Positions 44,093 through 54,329 of a DNA stretch of 64,000 nt are shown here, piece after piece. Made by a program: the position numbers and the translations under genes. The DNA is from Gautieria morchelliformis. Taxonomy: Eukaryota > Basidiomycota > Agaricomycetes > Gomphales > Gomphaceae. The stretch covers positions 225,867 to 289,866 of the forward strand of contig WHVA01000085.1 of the NCBI GenBank assembly GCA_015179125.1, written 5' to 3'. Below the pieces are notes generated by a model. The model saw only the letters and a program-made list of their open reading frames with translations, had not been told where the DNA came from and searched no databases. Positions within the stretch are counted from its first letter, which is position 1; each line of letters begins with the position of its first letter.

Positions 44093-45030
44093 TGTTATGA
44101 CCATGCTGCTCGACCAACTCTGGTACCCCCATGCCTCCTCTGGCTCTATCCCGCAATGTCCACACTTTGACCTTTTGATCCCCTTGTTCTTTACTATTCA
44201 CATACTTCCCCTTTTGACTCTATTCACCGGCCTTCCCTACTTGACCCTTAGCATAGCAAGTCCAGAGCATCAGGAGATCCATTTGTTCCACTATCAATGT
44301 TACAACTGTTCCGCTCAACCATCTCCGCCATATCCGCATATCCTCCGCACCACCTCTGCACCGCCTCCGCACCACCTCCGACTCTATTCCGCAACATCTG
44401 CACCATCCGCAACCCTCTACCTCGACCCTTGTGATTTCAGTACCCCTGGCCACCTCCAGATACCGACCCCTGTACTCGACCCTGAACACAGCAAGATACC
44501 ATTTCCATAATTCTGTTTCTTCCAATGCCTATTGTACTTACTCGCCTTGTTCTTTGCCATTGTACTTACCCTACCCTGCACCCCCCTTGTCATCCCATTG
44601 TTCCGCATTAGTTACTTGTCCCGTATGTCTCTCCGATTCCCGCACTCTCCGGAATTTGCTTAGTACCATACTATTACCTGTTGCTTCAGCTCTTTGTATA
44701 AAACCCCCTCATGTATGTCTCCATTTCTGCAATCAGATAATTGACTTTGATACGTGATTCCCTTCGCACTGTCTCCTGTTCTTAGCACAGCGAGTTTTGC
44801 TAGTCTTGTCTCCCTCCGCTCTCGATCCCCTGTCCTCTGCCTCTTCCGCCTCCTCCGACCTTTGTTCTCCGACCCTCGAACCTCAGTACTCTGTTCCCGA
44901 CTTCTGCCTTCTCCGATATCTGCAAGTCAATCCCGAAATACTTAGGATGGTAGTTCATCAGGGGCACAACACATAAGTTGAAGCCGTTGTCCTTTCCAGT
45001 TCCAACCTCTGGGAATTCCGATACGTAACA
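44093..45030 (+). repeat. B-related LTR, sense strand +, 938 bp
   Basis: It begins TGTTATGACC and ends GATACGTAACA. The 3' half matches the reverse of the B LTR, including TATA tttgtataaaacccc (about 44694-44708), gcaatcagataattgac and cctgttcttagcacagcgag. The flanking pentamers (GGTAA and ATCAA) do not match, so no TSD is seen. Confidence 0.7.
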
Positions 45031-45391
45031 ATCAATTAGACCCACATTCCCCTTGTTCTTTTGCCTATTGATTGTTCTTAGTTCTAACCGGCACCCCCTT
45101 GTAGTTCCTCTTGTTCCGTATTAGTTACTTACTCCATTTATCCTAGTTACTTTTGCTTGCACTGGAATTGCTTACCTCTACCTTCTGACATGTTGTCTCA
45201 GCTCTTTGTATAAAACCCAGTCATGTGTGCCTCTGTTTTGCAATCAGATAATTGACTTGAATATATGACTCCCTTTGCACTGTTTCCTGTTCTTACCACA
45301 GCAAGTACTTGCAAGGCCTCTGTCTCTCTGACCTCTGCCTTCCACCTCGATTTCTGATATCCAACTTAACTCAATTCTTGAACCCTTACCT
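45031..45391 (+). repeat. Partial second copy of the B-related LTR
   Basis: It is homologous to about 44555-44935, with its own tttgtataaaacccag and cctgttcttaccacagcaag. It lacks both ends and is cut on the right by a Helitron 3' end at 45392. Confidence 0.65.
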
Positions 45392-45539
45392 CTAGGTGGA
45401 TACCCATGCTTCGCATGGGGGTGTAGGTCAAACACCTTGGTAAGGTGAAATGCATCAGCAAGGTCAAATGCATTGGGTAAATCAAACTTGGGATAAGTAA
45501 AACACATCTCATTGCCATTGAAAGTAGCTATAAGTAACA

Positions 45540-46740
45540 CATCACGATAGGTAATGTCTCTACATATGTCTGCATGTGCCCAAGTATAGTGTGCATAGCA
45601 TGTCCTCCATGCACAGTGTGTCCCTCAAATATAGCATGCTTATTGTGTGCCTGGTTTGTAACATGTCCCCAAGTATAGTGTGCATAGCACGTCCTCCATG
45701 CATAGTCTGTCTCCACATGTAGCATGTCCCTGGTTTGTAGCATGTCCCCAAACGTAGCGTGCCCCTAAATTATAGCATGTGTGTCCCCCATGCATAGCAT
45801 GTCCACATGTGTAGCATGTCCACATGTGTAGCATGTCCACATGTGTAGCATGTCCACATGTGTAGCATGTCCACATGTGTAGCATGTCCACATGTGTAGC
45901 ATGTCCACATGTGTAGCATGTCCACATGTGTAGCATGTCCCTACATGTAGTGTGTGTAGCATCTGCCTCAAGTATAGTGTGCAAAGTGTGTCCCCCATGC
46001 ATAACATGTCCCCCAAGGATAGCATGTATAGAATGTCCCTTGTTTTTCCCCATGCATAGTGTGCGTAGTGTGTCTCTTGTTTGTACCGTGTCCCCCAAGC
46101 ATAGTGTTTCCAAGCATAGTATGTCCCCAAGCATAGTATGTCCCCAAGCATAGTATGTCCCAAGCATAGTATGTCCCCAAGCATAGTATGTCCCCAAGCA
46201 TAGTATGTCCCCAAGCATAGTATGTCCCAAGCATAGTATGTCCCCAAGCATAGTATGTCCCCAAGCATAGTATGTCCCCAAGCATAGTATGTCCCCAAGC
46301 ATAGTATGTCCCCAAGCATAGTATGTCCCCAAGCATAGTATGTCCCCAAGCATAGTGTATCCCACCATATAGTGTGCACATCCCCATGCATAGTGTGTGT
46401 GTGCCCATGCATAGCATGCTTGTCCCCATGCATAACAGTGTGTCTCTACGCATAACATGCATGTCCCCAAGCATAGCATGCGTGTCCCCATGCACAACAT
46501 GCGTGTCCCCATGCACAACATGCGTGTCCCCATGCACAACATGCATGTCTCCACGCCTAACATGCATGTCTCCACACCTAACATGCATGTCTCCACGCAT
46601 AACATGCATGTCTTCATGCCTAACATGCATGTCTCCATGCATAACATATGTGTCTCCATGCATAGTGTGCGTGTGCCCATGCATAGTGGGTGTAGCATGT
46701 CCCAATGGCATGTGTAGCATATCCCAAGGGCCTCAAAGTG
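45540..46740. repeat. Compound minisatellite, 17-21 bp units
   Basis: Sub-arrays: atgtgtagcatgtccac, 17 bp (about 45795-45940); catagtatgtccccaag, 17 bp, about sixteen units (46095-46350), some units one base shorter; and catgcatgtctccacgcataa-like, ~21 bp (46440-46650). The shared core is gcatgtcc/tatgtcc. Confidence 0.9.
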
Positions 46741-47774
46741 AAGCAAGCAGAGGCTGTCTTTTCATTAACTTCTAGCAAACTCAGGGACATGTATCAATAT
46801 CTATTTTGTGACATACAGATATAAATAAAATAGTAAAGGAGGCCATATTTAAGCAGCTGCTGTCATTAATTTTAGCAAAGTCAGGATTATCTATTTTTTG
46901 AAAAATGTCAAAACAAATGTCCAGTACATTTAAGCTGAAGTTATTATTAATTTTAGCAGAGTCAAGATTATCTATTTTTCGAAAAATGTCAAAAAAATGC
47001 ACTGTACATTTAAGCTGGAGCTGTTGTCAATTTTCACAAAGTCAGGATAATTTATTGACATCTATTTGTGAAAAAATGCCAAAAAAGTACAGTACATTGA
47101 AGCAGAAGCTGTTATTAATGCCCAGCCAAGCCAGAGAAGCCCAGAGACTGACAGAGAAACCCAGAGGCCAGCCAAAGCCATAGTAAGCCAGCCACCAGTA
47201 TAGCCAGAGAAGGAGTGCCTGACAGCTTTACAGTAAATAAAACAACAAAACAAAACACATTTAAAAGTACAACCTATTGTCATTAATTTTAGAGGAACCT
47301 TATTGATGTCAATTTTCGAAAAAAACCTGAAAAATATATATATATAAATACTTTTTTTCAGCACAGTGTTGGGATTTTATTTAAATCTATTTTTGAAAAA
47401 ATTCACAAAAATATAAAGCACATGTGACAATACAATATGATGAAAAAAAAAATGGAACCAATAAAATTACAAACACAAATACAATACAATACATGGCAAT
47501 GCATTAAAAAAGAGGTATTACCTACCAATAGAAAGCCAGCCAAGCCAATAGATAGCCAACCAACCAAAGCAATAGACTGCCAGCCAACCAAAGCAATAGA
47601 ATGCCAGCCAGCTAAAGGAGGAGACACCAGAGAGCGCGGCAGACAGCAGACAGCGCAGACAGCAGACAAAGCAGAGAGCAGACACAGCAGAGAGCACACA
47701 GCAGACAAAGCAGACAGCAGAGAGAGGAATTGCCGGTCAGGCAGATTCCTGGCGTTCCATCCTACCGAACTGCC

Positions 47775-47830
47775 TTTATATACCGCGCGCGCGTGTCGTG
47801 CACGGACCACGCGCGAACGGGTCACGTGAC
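47775..47830 (-). promoter_or_regulatory. Helitron 5'-end promoter-like module, second copy
   Basis: Read leftwards: gtcacgtgac (47830-47821), GTGGTCCGTGCACG (47811-47798), ggtatataaagg (about 47785-47775). It has the same order as at 43703-43769. Confidence 0.5.
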
Positions 47831-48046
47831 CGCGGACGCAGCAGCGCAGCGTTCATTGCTCGCGGCTGACCTAAAGAGAGCCCTGGAGCCAGCAGACCGG
47901 TGTAAACCGGTGATAGGGCCAGGGGCTCGCGGCTGCGCCGCTCGCGCACTCCGCTGACAAACTAATGACCAAGCATTGGTCAGCATTGGTCAGCGTGCCC
48001 ACAACCTCCCACCGAGCCGCTTTCATATAGTGTAACTAGGTGGGTA

Positions 48047-48063
48047 CCCGCGCTTCGCGCGGG
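48047..48063 (-). other. Helitron 3' terminal hairpin
   Basis: A stem of CCCGCG/CGCGGG around CTTCG lies 11 bp from the start of the CTAG terminus. Equivalent hairpins at 43928-43944 and 45403-45419 have exactly the same distance, and the last carries compensatory pair changes (CCCATG/CATGGG). Confidence 0.85.
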
Positions 48064-48359
48064 GGTGTAGGTCAAGCGCCTCAGTAAGGTCAAATGCATC
48101 AGTAAGTCTAACATATCAGTAAGGTCAAGTACATTGGGGAAAACCAAAGTAATCAATTTGCATCAAGTAAAATGAAGTCAAACACATAAACCATATCAAG
48201 AGAAGTGGATAAAAAAAAATCAAGGAGCTCTAAGTAATACATCTTTATATACTATGTTGGTTGTGTCCAAACCCTCCTCAAGCAAGACCTTCACTCTGTT
48301 CCAATTGGTCCCTCTTGATACACCAACATACAACTGACCATGTCCAAACACTGGATATC

Positions 48360-51300
48360 TCAGGTCCAGCCCAACCGTACCCAAAGACTGTCCTGAGACT
48401 TGTTGATAGTCATTGCAAATGCCAAACGCACTGGAAACTGCCTCCTTTGCAGCACAAATGGCAACTCTCCCTCTGATGGCTTAATGATGATCCTGGGGAT
48501 GAAAGCAATATTTCCTGCACATGGACCTGAAATGATCCTGACCTCCAACACTCTAATGCTTATCCTCACCAACCGCAACCTTGTCCCATTGCATAGTCCT
48601 TGCTTCTGATCCAAATTGCGCAACAGCATCAGAGGCACTCCAGGCTTGACTTCCAAGCGAGCAGGAGGAAGACAGCCCATCTCTATGGAATTCAGATACT
48701 CCACAGGATACCCATCTGCATCGTCGGATTCTTCAATGGAATTTGCACAGTGCAAGACCTGAGCATCACCTGGAAACTCCCTAAACACCATGGAATTGAT
48801 CTCATTGACCTCAGTGTTTCTGGCACAGAGGATGGCCCGCTCCAAAAAGTAATTATCCTGGGCAGGGACTTGATTGCCAATGCCAGGGTATATTTCCTGG
48901 ATCAGATCTTCAATTCCAGGGCCACACACCATGTGAGGAGGCAGTGAGAACGTATGATCTAGTGGGAGATCCTTTCCCTGGCCCACATTCTGCAGCCATT
49001 CTGCAAACCTGGCTCTGTCAGGGTCATTTCTCACCCGCATGTTCTCTGTCAGATGGATGACCTTGATCTTTGGCCACAGATATGACTTCTGAAGGGTAGC
49101 TCCCACAATATCCTCCTTGGAGCCTTTAGGGACAATTGGGAGAGTCTGCTGAAAGTCACCTCCAAAGGCGACTGTGATGCCACCAAAGGGTCTGTCAGGC
49201 TGGTCAAGGAAATCCCTCAGTGTCCTGTCAATGGCCTCTATGGCATGGCGATGCTGCATTGCAGCCTCATCCCAGATGAGAAGACTGGCCTGTCTCAGCA
49301 TGTCAGCCTTGTCAGAGTTCTTTTTGATGGAGGAGAAAGAGCGCTCATGGACAGGAATGGGAATTCCAAGCATGCTATGAGAGGTTGTACCCTTAGTGAG
49401 GATAAGTGCAGCCATTGCAGATGAGGCTACTGCAATCACAATGAGGCTCTCTGCTCTACAGGAGTGGATTAGAGTGTTCCATGTGAATGATTTCCCAGCG
49501 CCACCTGAGCCAGTGACAAAAAACATTTGTCCATCAGGTTTCCCATGAGCATCTCTGGTCAGTGCCGACCGTAATATCTGATCATGCGTGGACCTTTGCC
49601 CCTCATTCAGCCTGGGAACCTCCTCATCAGCTATGTTCCTCTCTTCAACAGGGTCATAGTCCCTCTGCTCAGCTATGAACCTGTTTCCAATGAGGGCCTC
49701 CCACTCGCCTGCCACCCGAGGCATATCATCAAAGCTGCTCAAGGACATTCCACCCTGCTGGAGGATTTTTTCCAAGAGAAAGAGGCCAAAATCATAAACC
49801 TGATCGTCCTGTGGATCCTGCATACCGTGTCTGATTTGGAGCTGATGTCTGAGATCATCACATATGTGCTCCCTGAAGCCATCCCATAGTCTGCCAGGAC
49901 CCGATGGATTGCAATGGCCAAGGATGGTGGCAAAGAGATGTCTGAGCTGAGCACCTGTTTTCATGCCACTGGCTTCCTGGAGACACAACCTCAACTCCTG
50001 ATCATCATCCAGAAGTCCCCTTGCACGACAGGCCTCCTTGTAAGTAGCATATTGTATGCCATCCACCGACCTAAGCTCCTCAAAGGATCTAGCCCCTTGA
50101 CCACTGTGAGGAGAGTGCGCACAAAAAAATCTCTCTCCTGATATAGGGTTTGCAAAGTGAAGGCGACCAATGCTATAACCTCCTTGGCGTGGTGTCCATA
50201 CCTTGTCCTGTGAGTGCCAGGTAAAATGCTCAGGAAACTCCACATAGAGCAGATCACGTGCTTCAGGGTAGATATCATTGGCCTCAAAGTAACCCATGAG
50301 CGGTGTCTTTTTCACCTCAGCCCTTTCCAGGATGTTGTCCACATCCTGGTTGGGATCAAAGATGATTGTGTGGTGGTCCTTTTCATGGACTGGCAGTGCC
50401 ATGACTGCAGGCACCTGGGTGTGGATTTCCCGCTCCAGCAACCTCCAACAGGCCTCATGAGCACTGATATAGCGAGCGTCCAGGTACTGCTTAATTTCAT
50501 CCTGGGTGTGACCAAACTCCATGGTGGTCCAATCATGGCCCTTGTAGAGATACTTGTGGATATACTTGATACACCTCACATTGATGGTGAGTTCAGGGTT
50601 GATGTGACACCAGAATTTGAGCAAGAGCAGAGGAGAGTATGGCACAACCCATCTGTTGTCCAGCATGTCACCTCTGACATTGTGCAGCCTTCCATCATTG
50701 CGACGATGATATTTTGGATATCCATCCTCATTCAGACTGGTTTCCTCACAGAATGGCTTTGGGAAGTTTTTCTTGCACTTGCCATTTTCCATGCAGGGTG
50801 CATTTGGTTTCATTTGTCCACAGGGACCATGTGTCATCAGCTCACAGACCAACCGGTAGAGGACAGGATGAGTCTCTGGATCAGGGAACTCTGCTGAAAT
50901 CATTGAATCCACCTCATGTGGATGTCTGATCTTGGAATCTCTTTCAAACCAGATAAGAATATGCATGTGTGGGAGTCCCCTTTTCTGGAATTCAATGGTG
51001 TGCACGCAAGCGACGGTTTCCCCAAAAATATTTTCCTTGACGATCAAGTCAATGAGGTATTTCTTTTTGAGCTGGAACACCCGCGACACCAGGTCAGGCC
51101 TGTCCTGAGGTGTTTGTCCAGGCAACAATGCATCCAATACCTCCTGCCAGTTGGGATTGGCAGTCATGGTAATGAAGAGCTCGGCCACACCATGCTTCCT
51201 TGAAATGGCCAGAGAGTTCTGCAGGTTTTCCTGCATGTCCCGTGTCCCCCCTGAAATGTGGCAGGCAGAATGGATCTTGTGCCCAAGTTGTTTGGATCTC

Positions 51301-53301
51301 TGTCATTGTCATTGCGATGAAAGGCATCCATCATCTGGTTATACATCTCAGCACGGAGAGTGTGTTGATTTCTCCTGATCCACCACAGCCTGCTTTGCTC
51401 TGCAGTGGCCCAGGAGTCTACAATGTACTGCTGGAATAATTTGCCAGCATGCAGGAGTGTTGTAGGTTCTTCTGTTCTCTGGAAGAGACGATAGGAATGG
51501 AACTGAATTTGGGTGACATGCCCAGGTCGCTCACGCCCGCCTGGTAATTGGCGATAGCGAATACCAGGTTGCCACCCCAACTCTCCCCTGGAAAGAGCAA
51601 GACATAGTGAAGAGAGGCATAGTTTGGATTCATATCGGATACCCTTCGAAAGCGCCCACCTTTGAGCTGGACAATAACATCCCTAGGTTCAGGGTTGATG
51701 CCATCTCCAGGAAGAACCACCGCAATCTCATCTGCAGTAGGGATATTATACCTCCTAGGATCCCTGTGTTCCCTGTACGTGAGCCTAGCCCGGATCTCAC
51801 CATTCTGTCCCTGAGCTCTGAGCCTCTCGGCCGCTTGTCTATATATGGGAACATGAGGATTGCATAGGAGGAGCATTTCCTGCAAGTCTCCCATGATAGT
51901 TGGAGACAGACCTGGGTTACGCGCGTTCCTCTGTGCCAAAGCCAATGCTGGATCATATATGTAAAGTTGGGCATACTGTATCTGCCTCCCAGGGTTAGGG
52001 ATGAGAGAGCCATGAATATGATACAGTTCGCCCTGCAGCTTGAGGACATATGGACCACGACCCTCCCGAAGCAAATTGAGGTCAAAGGAGGCACCCAAGG
52101 AAGTGAATGCAAATGCCGCATTATACTGCCTGATGTTCTGGTGAAACTGTTTGGCCTCAGGGTCCTGGCCCTCTAAGAGCCGTCTCAATGGCTGAGGGAG
52201 CATTGGCAGCTCTGGAAGCTGCACCTTTCCTTCTAAACAGCAATCACCAAATCTGGGCCGCCGATTTGAGGATCTCAGCAGGCGCTCTGCCATCCAGTGT
52301 AATGCTCCACAGTCAGGGCAGGGAATAACCATGGGACCCAGATCATGACGCTGCACATCTGCCTCAATTATTCTAGAGCGACCAAGTGGAATAGGAGGAG
52401 GAGGTCGCTGAGGATGCTGCCGAGGTGCAGGGAGTGGCTGAGGAGGCTGAGGAGGAGCAGGGAGTGGCTGAGGAGGCTGAGGAGGTGCAGGCAGTCGCTG
52501 AAGAGGCCGCAGAAGTGCAGGGAGTAGCCGAGGCATTGGTCTTACTGCATTAGCCTGAGCCCGCAATGCTGTGACCGCTGCAGAACCTACTACAGGAGGT
52601 CTAGGAGCTGGTTGTAAAGGTGCCTGCCTGTGTCTTCCCAAGGGCTGTGCTGGGATAGGCTGTATACCAGCAGCATGAGCATGCAAATCTGCCACCGCTG
52701 TAGAGCCTACTACAGGCTGTCCAATTCCAGCCGCCTGAGCACGCAACTGAGCAATTGCTGCAGAACCTACTACAGGAGCTGGCTGTACAGGGTCTGGCCT
52801 ATTTCTTCTCAGGGGCTGTAATGGTGGGATACCTGCTAACTGTGCACGAAGGGCTGCCACCTGCTCTCCAGGACTGGGATCAGGTGGATATGATGGCCCC
52901 GCAAGCGTAGGAGGGTGCAATGGAGCTGGCTGTACAGGGTCTGGCCTATGTCCTCTCAGGGGCTGCCATGGTGTGATAACTGCTAACTGAGCACGAAGGG
53001 CTGCCACCTGCTCTGTAGGACTGGGATCAGGAGCAAGTGATGGCCCCGCAGGCATTGGTGGACGTGATGGCCCTGCCACAGGTTGTTGAAAAGGATCAGC
53101 TGCACTGCTTCTAGAAGGAGGGTGAGGGATGGCAAAAGGCGGTGGTGGAGGGGGTGGCTGGTTCTGAGCTCCAATATACACTCTCCGACGCGCTCTCCGA
53201 TGACTGGGTGGTGTCATCACCTCCTGCCCCTCCCTCGCACTTTCACGCACCCGCCGACGGTTGCTCTCTGGGGTAGATGGATCCCTGAGAAATGCAGGCA
53301 T
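48360..53301 (-). pseudogene. Helitron Rep-helicase (RepHel), full length but with two one-base frameshifts
   Basis: The N-terminal ORF (53301-~51560) is a Pro/Gln/Ala-rich leader with repeats AALRAQLA, CPDCGALHW...GDCCLEG (zinc-like) and the start of the Helitron-like N domain. This domain continues in another frame (51580-~51245: GHVTQIQFHSYRLF, LFQQYIVDSWATAEQSRLWWIR). The third ORF (51236-48360, 958 residues) has the HUH Rep nuclease with LPHMHILIWF and KYIHKYLYKGHD (Tyr). Then comes a PIF1-type SF1 helicase: GSGGAGKSFTWNT (Walker A), LLIWDEAAM (Walker B), [29 protein letters not shown]. Both shifts are single missing bases in G runs (near 51590 and 51247). If those are sequencing errors the gene is intact. 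Confidence 0.9.
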
Positions 53302-53456
53302 AAGAGTAGAGAGAGGATAAAGATATCAATATCAGACTTACATTGCAAGCAGACTAAGGCAAACTCAGGGAAAACAGGCTGTGCGGATCTCAGATGGATT
53401 GCAAAGCCACTGATCCTAATATAAATACTGCAAATAGCAGATACAGTTACAAAAAC

Positions 53457-54055
53457 GTACCAGAAAGGGGATAATACCCAGGTAGGGTATGCAGTAGTGA
53501 CTGGACAAATGCACTTGAAAAGTGCCTACAAAATGCCAAAAAAGCAAAGTTATAGCAAATAAGAACACAATAAGCATCAGGAAAAGGCAGGTACAATAGC
53601 ATAACACTCACCAGAAACAACCAGGTACTCAGTGCAGCAGTGACAGGACAAATATCACTTGAAAAGTGCCTAAAAAATGCCAAAAAAGCGAAATTATAGC
53701 AAATAAGAACACAATAAGCATCAAGAAAAGGCAGATACAATACCATAACACTCACCAGAAACACCCAGGTACTCAGTGCAGCAGTGACAGGAAGAATGTC
53801 ACTTGAAAAGTGCCTAAAAAATGCCAAAAAAGCGAAATTATAGCAAATAAGAACACAATAAGCATCACGAAATTATAGCAAATAAGGACACAATAAGCAT
53901 CAGGAAAAGGCAGATACAACAGCATAACACTCACCAGAAACACCCAGGTACTCAGTGCAGCAGTGACAGGACAAATATCACTTGAAAAGTGCCTAAAAAA
54001 GGCCAAAAAAGCGAAATTATAAATAACCAACATTTCAGTAGCATCAAACTCACCA
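53457..54055. repeat. Tandem ~145-180 bp repeats upstream of the RepHel gene
   Basis: Four or so copies contain caccagaaac, ccaggtactcagtgcagcagtgacagg, cacttgaaaagtgcctaaaaaatgccaaaaaagcgaa and aagaacacaataagcat. Block ends (actcaccagaaac) fall near 53605, 53749, 53929 and 54047. It lies between the Helitron 5' end and the gene start, so it is probably leader or promoter sequence. Confidence 0.8.
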
Positions 54056-54329
54056 GAAAGAACCTAGATAGGATGTTAATGGAAGGGATGCAGGTGGTGG
54101 GAGGGATGGGATGGGATGGGATGATGGTAGAAGGAGGGCAGAGGGGACCGGCTGCGCAGCGTCTGCCAGGTCACCCAGCGCTGTACCGGCAAGCCCCAGA
54201 GACCGGTTGGTCTGGGCTGGGCCAGGGCCTAGGGCTCGCGGCTGCGCCGCTCGCTCCGCTGACCTAATTTTTACGTAACATTATTAGTCAGCGGCGCCCA
54301 CAACCCACTGCCCCCGTTTCACTCTTAGA

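Larger units (their letters stand above)
45392..48035 (-). mobile_element. Non-autonomous Helitron with long minisatellites
   Basis: The 3' end on the minus strand is the hairpin cccatgcttcgcatggg (45403-45419) and CTAG (45395-45392). Its subterminal repeats (caaggtcaaatgc) match the other Helitrons. It carries the 45.5-46.7 kb minisatellite, AT-rich tandem repeats (46770-47110) and agccaaccaaagcaatag repeats (about 47530-47620). A CAGACAGC-rich stretch (47640-47730) and the GC-rich 5' region with a promoter module follow. It contains no transposition gene and would depend on a Rep-helicase such as that at 48.4-53.3 kb. The exact 5' base near 48035 is uncertain because the next Helitron inserted there. 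Confidence 0.7.
48036..54329 (-). mobile_element. Autonomous Helitron, 6.3 kb
   Basis: On the minus strand it begins TCTAAGAGTG (54329) and ends with the hairpin cccgcgcttcgcgcggg (48047-48063) and CTAG (48039-48036). The outside bases are A on the 5' side and T on the 3' side, the A|T target typical of Helitrons. It carries a Rep-helicase gene and inserted into the 5' LTR of the copia element to its right. At its 5' end it shares gggctcgcggctgcgccgctcg with the Helitron to its left. Confidence 0.88.

Noticed and set aside
45640-46746. A 368-codon leftward ORF and two overlapping long ORFs with MLGDILCLGTYYAWGH-like repeats
   Set aside because: They arise from a 17 bp minisatellite whose unit has no stop in any of the three frames; no non-repeat coding sequence is attached.
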